From: Eubacterium sp.
GTDB lineage: Bacteria > Bacillota > Clostridia > Lachnospirales > Lachnospiraceae
Reading direction: 5' to 3'
Assembly: GCA_017433825.1 (NCBI GenBank)
Contig: JAFRGL010000006.1
Span: forward strand, 124,001-188,000
Length of the DNA: 64,000 bases
Of this stretch, positions 8,317 through 17,870 are shown in pieces. Below the pieces are notes generated by a model. It made no database searches. It worked only from the letters and a program-made list of their open reading frames with translations, and was not told the DNA's origin. Position numbers and translations under genes: made by a program. Position 1 is the stretch's first letter. Every line of letters begins with the position of its first letter.

Positions 8317-9012
8317 ATGGACGAAAACAATACAAGACCGCCTCGAAAAGAGGAGAACCCGGTCCGAGAGTGGATATCCGACAATTTAAGGTACCTCATT
8401 CTCATCGGTGTTATCGTACTTATCGCCCTCGTAGTTTTCTTCATAATCAGAAATTACCGCAGGAAGAATAAACCTGCCGATCCCGAAACCACCGTCGAAT
8501 CCGTATCCTCTTCATCAGAGGCAGCAAGCGCATCTTCCGAAGAACCGGAACCCTATGCCGGTCTGGTGGATAACCCGGAGAGCTATACGGAAGTGATTGA
8601 ACGTTATTTTGACGCCCTGAACAATGCGGATGCCGATGCTGCAGCGCTTCTGACGGAAGAAATGACGGATACGGACAGGAGCGACATTTCCGCGGGCGTT
8701 TACAACAGAAGCTACGGCAATATCACGGTCTATGGTTACGACAGGACAGAGGATGACTGTGCCGCCGTACTGGTGCAGTATACCTACAGGCTTCCGGCGG
8801 CGGATGTGGATATCCCCGGCCTTACGGAATACTGTATGAAGAATACGGATGCAGGCTGGAAGATTGCTTCGGAGGAAACCCAGCGGATGCATAAGGACCT
8901 GCTGGACGAGGTGCTGGCAAGCCAGGAGGGCAAAGCCCTGGTGGAAAGCGTCCGCAGTGCTTATGAAAAAGTGATGAGGGAGAATCCGAACCTTGCGGAC
9001 TTCCTTCCGTAG
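8317..9012 (+). CDS. Single-pass membrane protein with NTF2-like outer domain
   Basis: A 231-aa protein with a charged cytoplasmic start (about residues 1-24), one membrane helix (about 25-46, rich in Ile/Leu/Val), a Ser/Glu linker (about 55-85), and an outside domain that begins YTEVIERYFDALNNADA, the usual opening of NTF2-like/DUF4878 folds. No catalytic motif is visible and I do not assign a function. AAGGAG precedes the start. It lies 14 nt before the pseudouridine synthase gene. Confidence 0.75.
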   Translation: MDENNTRPPRKEENPVREWISDNLRYLILIGVIVLIALVVFFIIRNYRRKNKPADPETTVESVSSSSEAASASSEEPEPYAGLVDNPESYTEVIERYFDALNNADADAAALLTEEMTDTDRSDISAGVYNRSYGNITVYGYDRTEDDCAAVLVQYTYRLPAADVDIPGLTEYCMKNTDAGWKIASEETQRMHKDLLDEVLASQEGKALVESVRSAYEKVMRENPNLADFLP

Positions 9013-9026
9013 GAAGAGTATGACAG

Positions 9027-9728
9027 ATGCGGATCAATAAGTACTTAAGCCATTGCGGCATTGCCTCCCGGAGGGCGGCAGATGAGCTGCTGCGGGCCGG
9101 AAGGGTGACGGTAAACGGACTGCCGGCTGAATTCGGCATGCAGGTGGAGCCGGAAGACGAGGTCTGTGTAGACGGAAAGCCGGTTGAGGCACCGGAGCAG
9201 AAGACTTATCTGATGTTCAACAAACCCAAAGGCCTGGTCTGCACTTCTTCGGACAAGGAAGCGGCGAACATCTTCGATTACCTGAAGCTGCCCGGGCATC
9301 TTACCTATGCGGGAAGGCTGGACAAGGACTCGGAAGGACTGCTGCTCCTTACCGACGACGGGGATTTGATTAACGCCCTGATGAAGGGAAGCGCCTCCCA
9401 TGAAAAAGAATATGTGGTGAAGACTACCCGCCCGGTGACGGAAGAACAGCTTTCGAAGATGGCGGAGGGACTTTATCTGGAAGAAATCGGCCGTGCCACA
9501 AAGCCTTGCAGGGTTTATAAAAGCGGTACGACCGAATTTCATATTATACTGACCCAGGGCATCAACCGCCAGATCCGGCGGATGTGCCGGGCCGTCGGCC
9601 TTCATGTGGCAGCTTTGAAAAGAATCAGAATCGCAAACCTGAAGCTGTCGGATCTGCCGACAGGTAAAACAAGGCCTTTGACGGAGAATGAGCGGACAAG
9701 GCTTATGGAAATCGCAGGCAGGGGATAA
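9027..9728 (+). CDS. RsuA/RluB-family pseudouridine synthase
   Basis: A 233-aa rRNA pseudouridine synthase. The N-terminal S4 RNA-binding domain (MRINKYLSHCGIASRR, about residues 1-55) is followed by the catalytic domain with GRLDKDSEGLLLLT; the nucleophile is Asp99. The motif GINRQIRRMC near residue 175 is also typical. The exact site (RluB, RluF or RsuA type) cannot be told from sequence alone. It is 3 nt upstream of ligA. Confidence 0.9.
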   Translation: MRINKYLSHCGIASRRAADELLRAGRVTVNGLPAEFGMQVEPEDEVCVDGKPVEAPEQKTYLMFNKPKGLVCTSSDKEAANIFDYLKLPGHLTYAGRLDKDSEGLLLLTDDGDLINALMKGSASHEKEYVVKTTRPVTEEQLSKMAEGLYLEEIGRATKPCRVYKSGTTEFHIILTQGINRQIRRMCRAVGLHVAALKRIRIANLKLSDLPTGKTRPLTENERTRLMEIAGRG

Positions 9729-9731
9729 GAG

Positions 9732-11699
9732 ATGGAAAACAGTCCGGATACCAAGAGAATGCGTGACCTTGTGGAGCTTTTGAATAAAGCCCGGAAGGCA
9801 TATTATGCGGATTCCGAAGAGATTATGGACAACTTTACTTACGACAGGCTGTACGACGAGCTGGAGGCTCTGGAGAAGGCGACGGGGGTTGTTTTCTCGG
9901 ATTCCCCCACGGTGCAGGTTGGCTATGAAGTGACTTCATCCCTTCCGAAGGTAACCCACGAATCGCCGATGCTTTCCCTGGACAAGACCAAGGAGCGGGA
10001 CGTTTTAAAAGAGTTTATCGGCAGCCGGAAAACCCTCCTTTCCTGGAAGATGGACGGACTGACTATCGTACTGACCTACCGGAACGGTTCCCTTTACCAG
10101 GCCGTAACCCGGGGAAACGGTACCGTAGGCGAGGTGATTACAGCCAATGCACGGGTGTTCAAAGGCCTTCCCTTCCGCGTGCCGGACGGCCGGGAGATTA
10201 TCCTCCGGGGAGAAGCATATATCAGTTACACGGATTTCGAACGCATCAATGCCGGGATTGAGGACGTGGACGCGAAATACAAGAATCCGCGTAACCTGTG
10301 CAGCGGGTCGGTACGACAGCTGGACAGCGCGGTGACGGCATCCAGAAATGTTCGCTTCAAGGCTTTCACACTGGTGAAGGCAGACGGCGTGGATTTCGGA
10401 AACTCCGTGGAGAACCAGATGAAATGGCTGGAAAGCCTGGGCTTTGATGTGGTGGAATACAAGGCAGTTACTGCAGAGAACCTGGATACGGTTATGGATG
10501 ATTTTGCCGCGAGAATATCTTCCAATGATTTCCCCAGTGATGGTCTTGTAGCGGTTTACGATGATATCGAATACGGCAGATCCTTAGGACGCACCGCAAA
10601 ATTCCCCAGGAATGCCATGGCTTTCAAATGGGCTGACGAGGAAATGGAGACCACCTTAAAAGAGGTGGAATGGAGTCCGTCCCGGACAGGCCTTCTAAAC
10701 CCGGTGGCCATTTTCGAGCCGGTGGAGCTGGAAGGCACTTCCGTTTCCCGGGCAAGCCTGCACAATGTATCCGTGCTGCGGCAGCTGAAGCTGGGCATCG
10801 GAGACAGGATAAAAGTCTACAAGGCAAACATGATTATCCCGCAGATATCGGAGAATCTGACCTGCAGCGGGAACCTTCCGATTCCCGACACCTGTCCGGC
10901 CTGCGGAGGACCGACTTATCTGGCAGAGGAGAACAACGTGCAGACCCTTATCTGCGTCAATCCCGACTGCCCCGCAAAGGCCATCAAAAGCTATGCGCTT
11001 TTCGTAAGCCGCGATGCCATGAACATGGAAGGCCTTTCCGAATCCACACTGGAAAAATTCATGGCCCACGGGCTCATTAAAAGCTTCGGGGACATTTACC
11101 GGCTGAAAGAGCACAGGGACACCATCGTCAGCCTGGAGGGCTTCGGAGAGAAATCCTTCCGGAAGCTGACAGATGCCGTAGAAGCCTCAAAAGATACGGA
11201 CATGGCCCGGCTTCTGTACAGCATGGGCATTCCGAATATCGGCCTGTCCGGCGCGAAGCTCATCGTCCGCGAACTGGGAAACGACCCGGAGGTCCTTAAA
11301 AATGCCTCCATGGACCAGCTGACCGCCATAGACGGCATCGGAGAAGTCATCGCCGCTTCCTATACCGACTGGTGGCAGTCGGAGACGAACCGGAAGAATT
11401 TCGATGAAGTGCTTTCCTTTGTTCGGCTCCCCAAAGAAGCTGCTGAACACCCTGCGCAGACACCGCTGGCCGGATTGACCTTTGTTATTACCGGCTCGGT
11501 GGCGCATTTTGCCAACCGCAGCGAGCTGAAGAATTTCATCGAAGAACACGGCGGCAGGGTGACCGACAGTGTCAGCAAAAACACGGATTATCTGATAAAC
11601 AATGACGTGACTTCGGGCTCTTCCAAAAATAAGAAAGCCCGCAGCCTGGGTGTGAAAATTATCTCGGAAGAGGATTTTCTGGCCCTGGCGGAGTCTTAA
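9732..11699 (+). CDS. ligA: NAD-dependent DNA ligase LigA
   Basis: A 655-aa NAD+-dependent ligase for Okazaki fragment joining and repair. The adenylated Lys is K106 in SWKMDGL. The zinc finger C-P-A-C ... C-V-N-P-D-C is at about residues 390-420, followed by helix-hairpin-helix repeats and a C-terminal BRCT domain (about 580-655). The BRCT part is more divergent than usual (NNDVTSGSSKNKKA replaces the common GSKL segment). Length is close to normal (about 670). Confidence 0.95.
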   Translation: MENSPDTKRMRDLVELLNKARKAYYADSEEIMDNFTYDRLYDELEALEKATGVVFSDSPTVQVGYEVTSSLPKVTHESPMLSLDKTKERDVLKEFIGSRKTLLSWKMDGLTIVLTYRNGSLYQAVTRGNGTVGEVITANARVFKGLPFRVPDGREIILRGEAYISYTDFERINAGIEDVDAKYKNPRNLCSGSVRQLDSAVTASRNVRFKAFTLVKADGVDFGNSVENQMKWLESLGFDVVEYKAVTAENLDTVMDDFAARISSNDFPSDGLVAVYDDIEYGRSLGRTAKFPRNAMAFKWADEEMETTLKEVEWSPSRTGLLNPVAIFEPVELEGTSVSRASLHNVSVLRQLKLGIGDRIKVYKANMIIPQISENLTCSGNLPIPDTCPACGGPTYLAEENNVQTLICVNPDCPAKAIKSYALFVSRDAMNMEGLSESTLEKFMAHGLIKSFGDIYRLKEHRDTIVSLEGFGEKSFRKLTDAVEASKDTDMARLLYSMGIPNIGLSGAKLIVRELGNDPEVLKNASMDQLTAIDGIGEVIAASYTDWWQSETNRKNFDEVLSFVRLPKEAAEHPAQTPLAGLTFVITGSVAHFANRSELKNFIEEHGGRVTDSVSKNTDYLINNDVTSGSSKNKKARSLGVKIISEEDFLALAES

Positions 11700-11750
11700 A
11701 ACGACCGGACGTCAAGTACGGCAAAACATAAGAATTGGAGAAACAAGGCA

Positions 11751-12680
11751 ATGCCCATTAAAGTGCAGAACGATCTTCCCGCAAGGGAGATACTGGAAAG
11801 AGAAAATATATTTGTAATGGATGAAGACCGGGCCATGCACCAGGATATCCGGCCTTTGCAGGTGCTTCTGCTGAACCTGATGCCTACAAAGGAGGCAACA
11901 GAGCTGCAGATTTTAAGAAGCCTGTCCAATACCCCCCTGCAGGTGGATGTAACCTTTACCACCGCTTCCTCACACGAGTCCAAAAATACTTCGATACTGC
12001 ACCTGAACAGGTTCTATGTGCCTTTCAGCGAAATTAAGGACATGAAATTCGACGGTATGATTATTACCGGCGCGCCTCTTGAGGATATCGAATATGAGGA
12101 AGTGGATTTCTGGGAAGAATTCAAGGAGATTCTGGTCTGGACCGAAACCCATGTCACCTCCACCATGTTCCAGTGCTGGGCTGCCCAGGCAGCCATATTC
12201 TGCCTGTACGGCATCCGTAAAAAACAGCTGTCCGAGAAAAAATTCGGCATTTTCGAGCATGAGGTGAAAAACAGCCGCGTTCCGCTGGTGAGAGGGTTTG
12301 ACGATGTTTTCTATGCACCGCATTCCCGTCATACCGAAGTAAATATCAATGATATCGAAGCCTGCGGCAAGGTGACCGTTCTGGCCGATTCCAGGGATGC
12401 CGGCTTTTTCTTAGGCATAGCCGACGAAGGCCGGAAAGTGTTCGTGCAGGGTCATCCGGAGTACGACCGGATGACGCTGGATACGGAATACCGCAGGGAT
12501 GTGAACAAAGGCCTGAAGATTGATATCCCGGTTAATTATTACCGGGACGACAATCCGGACAGGGGGCCGGTGCTTACCTGGCGTTCCCATTGCTTTAACC
12601 TGTACAGCAACTGGCTGAATTATTATGTATATCAGACGACGCCGTACAACCTGTACGGTACGCCGGAAGTATTTAAATAA
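11751..12680 (+). CDS. metA: Homoserine O-acetyltransferase, MetA type
   Basis: A 309-aa MetA-family acyltransferase that activates homoserine for methionine synthesis. The nucleophile Cys142 lies in TMFQCWAAQA and the catalytic His is in GHPEYD. Residue 111 is Glu (TGAPLEDIEY). In characterised MetA proteins Glu at 111 gives acetyl-CoA use, while Gly gives succinyl-CoA use, so acetylation is the better call. It is 51 nt after ligA. No S-box or T-box leader is visible. Confidence 0.92.
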   Translation: MPIKVQNDLPAREILERENIFVMDEDRAMHQDIRPLQVLLLNLMPTKEATELQILRSLSNTPLQVDVTFTTASSHESKNTSILHLNRFYVPFSEIKDMKFDGMIITGAPLEDIEYEEVDFWEEFKEILVWTETHVTSTMFQCWAAQAAIFCLYGIRKKQLSEKKFGIFEHEVKNSRVPLVRGFDDVFYAPHSRHTEVNINDIEACGKVTVLADSRDAGFFLGIADEGRKVFVQGHPEYDRMTLDTEYRRDVNKGLKIDIPVNYYRDDNPDRGPVLTWRSHCFNLYSNWLNYYVYQTTPYNLYGTPEVFK

Positions 12681-12685
12681 CGGAT

Positions 12686-12735
12686 AAAAAAGCCCTGATG
12701 CAGATACGGAACTGCTCTGCATCAGGGCTCAAAAA
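12686..12735 (+). terminator. Hairpin after metA
   Basis: A 14-bp perfect stem (12691-12704 with 12716-12729) and an 11-nt loop. The U-run side faces the minus strand (A-run before the stem); on the plus strand only CAAAAAT follows, so termination of metA transcripts may be partial. Confidence 0.55.
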
Positions 12736-12780
12736 TGATATGAAATGCTTTACGATAAATCAAAGGAGGACTGAAAAAGC

Positions 12781-14019
12781 ATGCGGGCTTATGAGCGGCT
12801 GCTGAAGTACGTGAAGATCATGTCCCCGTCGGACGAGAAGAGCACAACCGTGCCTTCCACACCTTATCTGATGGAAATCGCAAAGGTTATCTGCGAAGAC
12901 ATGAAGGAAATGGGCATAAAGGATGCCCGTGTAAGTGAATATGGTTATGTGTATGGCAGTATTCCTGCCACAGAAGGCTTCGAAGACCGGGTAGCACTGG
13001 GATTCATTTCCCATATGGATACGGTGGCTGACTTTGCCGATCGTCCGGTAAATCCGCGGATTGTGGAAAACTACGACGGCAGTGATATTGTCCTGGGGAA
13101 TTCCGGCAGGGTTATCGAAGTCAGCAAATACCCCCATTTAAAAGGCCTTATCGGAAAAACCATCATCACTTCAGACGGCAATACGATTCTCGGCTCTGAT
13201 GACAAGGCAGGGGTCAGCATCATCCTTACCATGGCGGAGGAGATCATGAAAGGAGATATGCCCCACGGTAAAATCTGCATCGGCTTCACCCCGGATGAGG
13301 AGATAGGCAGGGGCCCGGATTACTTTGATATTAAAGGCTTCGGCGCGGATTTCGCCTTTACAGTGGACGGAGAAAAGGAGAACGAGGTGGAATATGAGAA
13401 CTTCAACGCCGCCACTGTTATCCTGGAAGCCAAAGGCTACAGTGTCCATCCCGGCGAGGCAAAGGACCGTATGATCAATGCAGCGGACGCCATTGCCAGA
13501 TGTGCTGCGGAACTTCCCTTTGACGAGACGCCAAGGACCACGGAAGGACGGCAGGGATATTTCCACCTCATCGGCATCACCGGAGCGGTGGAAGAAGCGC
13601 AGGCTGTCATTATCATCCGTGACCATGACCTGGCAAAGTTCGAAGCGAAAAAGACAGTGGTGCAGGAAGCTGCGGACAAGATTAATGATTTCTTCGGCTC
13701 AGAAGTCATTAAGGTAACCGTAAAAGATTCCTACCGGAACATGATGGAGATTATCAAAAAGCATTTCCATCTGATTGAAAATGCATATGAGGCTGTCAGA
13801 ATGTGCGGCCTGGAACCGGAATCCATGCCTGTACGCGGCGGTACCGACGGCGCGACCATCAGTGCGAACGGCCTTCCCTGCCCGAACCTGGGTATGGGCG
13901 GCTATGCCTTCCACGGTCCCTTTGAGCACTGCTGTGTGGAGGGGATGGATACCTCCGTGGAAATCGTGAAAAACCTGATTCGTATTTATTCGGAGAAAAA
14001 ACCTGAAGATTTCCGATAA
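12781..14019 (+). CDS. pepT: Peptidase T (tripeptide aminopeptidase)
   Basis: A 412-aa M20B metallopeptidase that removes the N-terminal residue of tripeptides. Zinc motifs are visible: SHMDTV (His78, Asp80), GSDDKAGVS (bridging Asp), TPDEEIGRG (Glu pair) and VRGGTDGA. The ending LGMGGYAFHGPFE is typical. Its start ATG follows an AAAGGAGG site. It is a single gene between the metA hairpin and the efflux operon. Confidence 0.95.
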   Translation: MRAYERLLKYVKIMSPSDEKSTTVPSTPYLMEIAKVICEDMKEMGIKDARVSEYGYVYGSIPATEGFEDRVALGFISHMDTVADFADRPVNPRIVENYDGSDIVLGNSGRVIEVSKYPHLKGLIGKTIITSDGNTILGSDDKAGVSIILTMAEEIMKGDMPHGKICIGFTPDEEIGRGPDYFDIKGFGADFAFTVDGEKENEVEYENFNAATVILEAKGYSVHPGEAKDRMINAADAIARCAAELPFDETPRTTEGRQGYFHLIGITGAVEEAQAVIIIRDHDLAKFEAKKTVVQEAADKINDFFGSEVIKVTVKDSYRNMMEIIKKHFHLIENAYEAVRMCGLEPESMPVRGGTDGATISANGLPCPNLGMGGYAFHGPFEHCCVEGMDTSVEIVKNLIRIYSEKKPEDFR

Positions 14020-14066
14020 AAAACCATAAATAAGTGGCATTTCAGCGTATATCTTTTAAAGAAGTC

Positions 14067-14095
14067 ACCGAAATGTCACTTTATTTCGGTAGAAT
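14067..14095 (+). promoter_or_regulatory. Inverted repeat overlapping a possible -10 of the efflux operon
   Basis: ACCGAAA (14067-14073) and TTTCGGT (14084-14090) are a perfect 7-bp inverted repeat with a 10-bp centre. It ends on TAGAAT (14090-14095), a plausible -10 box without a good -35. That layout fits a regulated promoter, but no regulator gene is nearby. Confidence 0.4.
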
Positions 14096-14126
14096 GCAGA
14101 TATTATCTGGTAAACAGGAGGAAACT

Positions 14127-15506
14127 ATGAGTTCAAAAAAGAAAATCGCGATACCGGTCATTATCGTCATCTGCGTGGCGGCGGTTGTCTTTTTGTATTT
14201 TAAGTTTTTTAAGGGGGGCAGTTCCGGCAACCCTGTTTATGTCCAGTCCGTAAGGGCTGTATCCGCATCTGCCGGAAGCCTGCAGAACAGGTTCGGCGGG
14301 GTTGTGGAAACACAGAAAACCGAAAAAGTGGAATTTGATTCTTCCATGATTCTGGCGGAAGTGTATGTGAAGGAGGGCGACCGGGTGGAAGAAGGGGATG
14401 ACCTCTTTGCCTATGATACCACCACCATTGACCTGAAAATCCAGCAGATGGAAATCGAAATCGAACGGTACGATACCAATATTGCGGATTCCAACGCCCA
14501 GATTGCTTCCCTGGAGAAAATGATGGCTTCAGCCAATTCCACGGACCGGCTGGGGTATTCCGCGCAGATTACCCAGCTTAGGGCCACAATCGCCCAGACG
14601 GAATATGACAAGAAGACCAAAATCGCCGAGCTGGACAAGGTGAAGGCGAGCCTGGATTCCACTGTGGTGACGGCACCCATGTCCGGCACCGTGAAGTCAA
14701 TCGCCGATGTGGGCGGCATTACCGCGGGAACCAATACCGGGCCTGACGGCATGCCTGACAACACCTACATCACCATCGTGGCAGACGGCAATTTCCGTAT
14801 CAAGGGCACGGTTTCCGAGCAGAATATCATGGAAATCAATCCCGAAGACCGGGTCCTGGTGCGCTCCAGGGTGGATGATACCCTCTGGAGGGGCGTTATA
14901 ACCTCCATCGACACGCAGGCTGTCAATGACGGTGCCAATCAGTATTATTACAGCTCAGGGGAGCGGGCTGCGAAATACAGCTTCTATGTTGACCTTGATG
15001 AAACTGAAGGCCTGATGCTGGGGCAGCATGTTACAATCGAACTGGACAAGGGACAGGCAGACGGCCGGGAAGGCATCTGGCTTTCCTCCGGCTGGATTGT
15101 ACAGGATGGTGCTTCTGCTCATGTATGGGCAGCAAAAGCGCCCGGGGAGAGACTGGAAAAGAGAAACGTAACCCTGGGAGAATACGACGAAGAAACGGAC
15201 GAGTACCAGCTTACAGCCGGTCTTTCCCTGTCTGATTACATTGCCTGGCCCGACATTGACTGTACGGCCGGGGCTGCCACAACCACAGAAATCCTGGCTT
15301 CTCCTGAAGAAGGCGAAATACCGGAAGAAGGCGGAATGATGGAAGACGGGATGTGGACGGAAGAAGGCGGAATGATGGAAGACGGCATGTACACGGAAGA
15401 GGAGATGGTCATGCCGGAAGGCGGACCGGATGAGGTGTATGACGGCGCGGCTGTGCCGGGATATGCGGATGAAGCGGAAACCGAAAGTGAAAAACCGGAG
15501 GATTAA
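14127..15506 (+). CDS. MacA/HlyD-family efflux adaptor (first copy)
   Basis: A 459-aa membrane-fusion protein. It has an N-terminal membrane anchor (about residues 5-25), a lipoyl/barrel-sandwich half (VYVKEGDRVEEGDDLF), a helical hairpin (about 95-165), the second lipoyl half (VVTAPMSGTVKSIADVGG), a beta-barrel, and a low-complexity acidic tail with a perfect-period repeat. An open frame reaches back to 14034, but AGGAGG at 14116-14121 selects ATG 14127. It is the first gene of a four-gene MacAB-like transporter set. Confidence 0.88.
   Translation: MSSKKKIAIPVIIVICVAAVVFLYFKFFKGGSSGNPVYVQSVRAVSASAGSLQNRFGGVVETQKTEKVEFDSSMILAEVYVKEGDRVEEGDDLFAYDTTTIDLKIQQMEIEIERYDTNIADSNAQIASLEKMMASANSTDRLGYSAQITQLRATIAQTEYDKKTKIAELDKVKASLDSTVVTAPMSGTVKSIADVGGITAGTNTGPDGMPDNTYITIVADGNFRIKGTVSEQNIMEINPEDRVLVRSRVDDTLWRGVITSIDTQAVNDGANQYYYSSGERAAKYSFYVDLDETEGLMLGQHVTIELDKGQADGREGIWLSSGWIVQDGASAHVWAAKAPGERLEKRNVTLGEYDEETDEYQLTAGLSLSDYIAWPDIDCTAGAATTTEILASPEEGEIPEEGGMMEDGMWTEEGGMMEDGMYTEEEMVMPEGGPDEVYDGAAVPGYADEAETESEKPED
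15324..15395 (+). repeat. Two 36-nt tandem repeats in the adaptor gene
   Basis: Units 15324-15359 and 15360-15395 differ at only a few bases and encode EEGGMMEDGMWT and EEGGMMEDGMYT. They lie in the acidic C-terminal tail and could vary in copy number between strains. Confidence 0.85.
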
Positions 15507-15515
15507 AGACTTAAA

Positions 15516-16193
15516 ATGCTGCTTGAGCTTGAGAACATCTATAAAAGTTATATGAACGGAAAGCTTGAGGTGCCGGTGCTGTTTGACATTAACCTGCAGG
15601 TGGAAGAAGGCGAATACCTGGCGATAATGGGGCCTTCCGGTTCAGGCAAGTCCACACTGATGAATATCATCGGCTGTCTGGACGTGCCTACCAGCGGGAC
15701 ATACTATCTGGAGGGAACAAAAATCGCCGGTAAATCCGATGATGAAATGTGCCGCATCCGGAATAAAACAATCGGCTTTGTGTTCCAGAATTTTAACCTG
15801 ATGCCCCGGGAATCCGCCCTGGAAAATGTGGCCCTGCCTCTTTTATATGCCGGTGTTCCGAAAAAGGAACGGCTGGAAAGAGCTGCGGCTGCACTGGATA
15901 AAATGGGTCTGGCGGACAGGATGAACTACAATCCGACTCAGCTTTCCGGCGGTCAGAAACAGCGTGTGGCCATCGCCAGGGCCATGGTGGGGAATCCCCA
16001 CCTGCTGCTGGCGGACGAGCCTACAGGCGCGCTGGATACCGCTTCCGGCCGTCAGGTGATGGAGATCTTCGACCGGCTGAACAGTGAGGGCGTTACTATC
16101 ATCATGATTACACACGAAAAGGAAATTGCCGCCTGCGCGAAAAAACAGATGTTTATCCGCGACGGGAGGCTTACGGGAGGTGACGGACAGTGA
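15516..16193 (+). CDS. MacB-type ABC transporter ATP-binding protein
   Basis: A 225-aa ATPase of the LolD/MacB/FtsE group. Walker A is GPSGSGKST, the Q-loop is VFQNFNLM, the signature is LSGGQKQR and Walker B is LLLADEPTGALD, with the switch His in ITHEKE. It lies 9 nt after the first adaptor and overlaps the second adaptor by 4 nt, so its products are expected to work together in one export complex. Confidence 0.95.
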   Translation: MLLELENIYKSYMNGKLEVPVLFDINLQVEEGEYLAIMGPSGSGKSTLMNIIGCLDVPTSGTYYLEGTKIAGKSDDEMCRIRNKTIGFVFQNFNLMPRESALENVALPLLYAGVPKKERLERAAAALDKMGLADRMNYNPTQLSGGQKQRVAIARAMVGNPHLLLADEPTGALDTASGRQVMEIFDRLNSEGVTIIMITHEKEIAACAKKQMFIRDGRLTGGDGQ

Positions 16194-17866
16194 AGAAACT
16201 GAAAGCCGTTATTGTCCTGGCGGTTATTGCTGCGGCAGTTGTTGTCCTGTGCATGTTCCTGCGGCACAAAAATACCACAAAAGAAGTGGAATTTGTTCCG
16301 GTAAACTATATTGCAGATTATTACCGGTATGACAGCTCCTATTCCGGAAATATTTCCGACGGCGGTGTCCAGTACGTCAAGCTCAGGGAAGGACTGGTCA
16401 ACGAGATCTGCGTTTCCGAAGGCGACGAAGTGAAAAAAGGCGATGTAATCATGCGCTATGACCAGACATCATACCAGTTGGCCATCCAGTCGGATGAGGC
16501 GGATATCGAAGTCATCAAAAGCAGGATTCAGATTACAAACGCGGAAATCGCGAAGTACAGAAGCCTGCAGCCTTCGGAGAATGCGCCTTCCGTTCAGGAA
16601 CGGATTATTGACCACGGACCGCTGCAGACGAAAACGGTTATTGATGCTGCCGATCTGGCATCGGGGGAACCCATCCTGGCAGATATTTCCGCAAGTATTA
16701 CGCCGGCTGCCCTTGCCGATCTCCGTGCTTTGGGCGAAACCCTGACCGTTATGGTTTACCGGGATACTGCCTGCTACGGCGAGCTGACCGTCAGGGGGAC
16801 AGACATCCCCGCAACAGTTTATACATTTGTGCCTGTGGACCCGGTGGTTCCGGACGTGCCGGATACGCCGGATGTGCCGGATACGCCTTCGGCAGATGAG
16901 GGAGGCGAAGGCGAAGGCGGGGAAGGAACCCAGGAACCTGAGCCGGAGCCTGAACCCCAGCCTGAGCCGGCGGAGACTCTCTACCGCAGGATTGCCGTGG
17001 ACCCGGCCGCTTCCGGCCTTGCCGTTTCCGACGTGCTTAAGGTAAATGAAGACACGCAGATGTGTGAAATGACCGCGATTCCTTTTGCAGGCATTGTTTT
17101 CATGCCCTGTTTCCCCTATGAATATGAGCGGTTTGAGACAGAGTATATTTATCCGGAATTCGACGGTGAGAATTATATGTATTCCGCGGCACAGCTTGCG
17201 GAATTTATCAGCGACGGCATCAAGGAGCTGAATTCGCTCCAGCTTGACTTAAGGGAGGCGGAAATCCGCCTGGCCCAGGACAGGCTGGTCAGCGACAGCG
17301 GCAACGTTGTGTCGAATATCGACGGCGTGGTGTCGCAGGTGAACCCGGTGGCGACCACAGCCGTAGGCAGCGACCTTATCGTCATCAGCGGCGAAGCCAG
17401 CTATGCGGTTACCGCCTATGTGGGCGAAATGGCCCTGGACAAGGTTAAACCCGGTGATATGCTGAACGTCATGTGCTATGAATCCGGCAACATGGTAACG
17501 GCTGTCGTGGACCATGTGGAGGATACTCCGGCCGACGGCAATTATTTCTACGGCGGCAGCAACCCCAACAGCTCTTACTATCCGGTGGTGGCAATTGTGC
17601 AGGATCCGGACGTGCAGCTGCGCGTGGGAGAGTGGTGTGAGATCACGCCGGTGCAGGACGGCTCTTCGGATGTGTTCATGATCCCGCTGATGTATGTGCG
17701 CAGCGATGAAGGCGGCAAATACGTTATGAAGGCGGATGAGCAGAACCGTCCGGTGAAACAGTATGTGAAGACAGGAAGAAACCTGTGGGGTTATGAGGTG
17801 GAAATCCTATCCGGCCTGACCCTGGAGGATTCCATTGCCTTCCCGTACGGAAAGAACATGGGGTAA
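16190..17866 (+). CDS. HlyD-like efflux adaptor (second copy) with Pro-rich insert
   Basis: A 558-aa membrane-fusion protein with an N-terminal anchor (about residues 5-25), a first lipoyl half (ICVSEGDEVKKGDVIMRYD), and a second half (VSNIDGVVSQVNPVATT) followed by a beta-barrel. Between them, where a short helical hairpin is usual, lies an unusually long insert of roughly 250 residues including PDVPDTPDVPDTP, a Gly/Glu run and EPEPEPEPQPEP (about 220-262). It differs strongly from the first adaptor. Start overlaps the ATPase stop (ATGA type). Confidence 0.82.
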   Translation: MKKLKAVIVLAVIAAAVVVLCMFLRHKNTTKEVEFVPVNYIADYYRYDSSYSGNISDGGVQYVKLREGLVNEICVSEGDEVKKGDVIMRYDQTSYQLAIQSDEADIEVIKSRIQITNAEIAKYRSLQPSENAPSVQERIIDHGPLQTKTVIDAADLASGEPILADISASITPAALADLRALGETLTVMVYRDTACYGELTVRGTDIPATVYTFVPVDPVVPDVPDTPDVPDTPSADEGGEGEGGEGTQEPEPEPEPQPEPAETLYRRIAVDPAASGLAVSDVLKVNEDTQMCEMTAIPFAGIVFMPCFPYEYERFETEYIYPEFDGENYMYSAAQLAEFISDGIKELNSLQLDLREAEIRLAQDRLVSDSGNVVSNIDGVVSQVNPVATTAVGSDLIVISGEASYAVTAYVGEMALDKVKPGDMLNVMCYESGNMVTAVVDHVEDTPADGNYFYGGSNPNSSYYPVVAIVQDPDVQLRVGEWCEITPVQDGSSDVFMIPLMYVRSDEGGKYVMKADEQNRPVKQYVKTGRNLWGYEVEILSGLTLEDSIAFPYGKNMG

Positions 17867-17870
17867 ACAT

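Noticed and set aside
8317-9012. Signal-peptide lipoprotein
   Set aside because: No Cys follows the hydrophobic helix; it is an uncleaved anchor.
11700-11750. Methionine-responsive riboswitch before metA
   Set aside because: Only 51 nt separate ligA and metA, and no S-box core is seen.
14034-14126. Earlier in-frame start of the first efflux adaptor
   Set aside because: It would include the palindrome and promoter region, and AGGAGG at 14116-14121 fits the later ATG.
15324-15395. CRISPR-like direct repeats
   Set aside because: The two 36-nt units touch without a spacer and are in-frame coding repeats; no cas genes are present.
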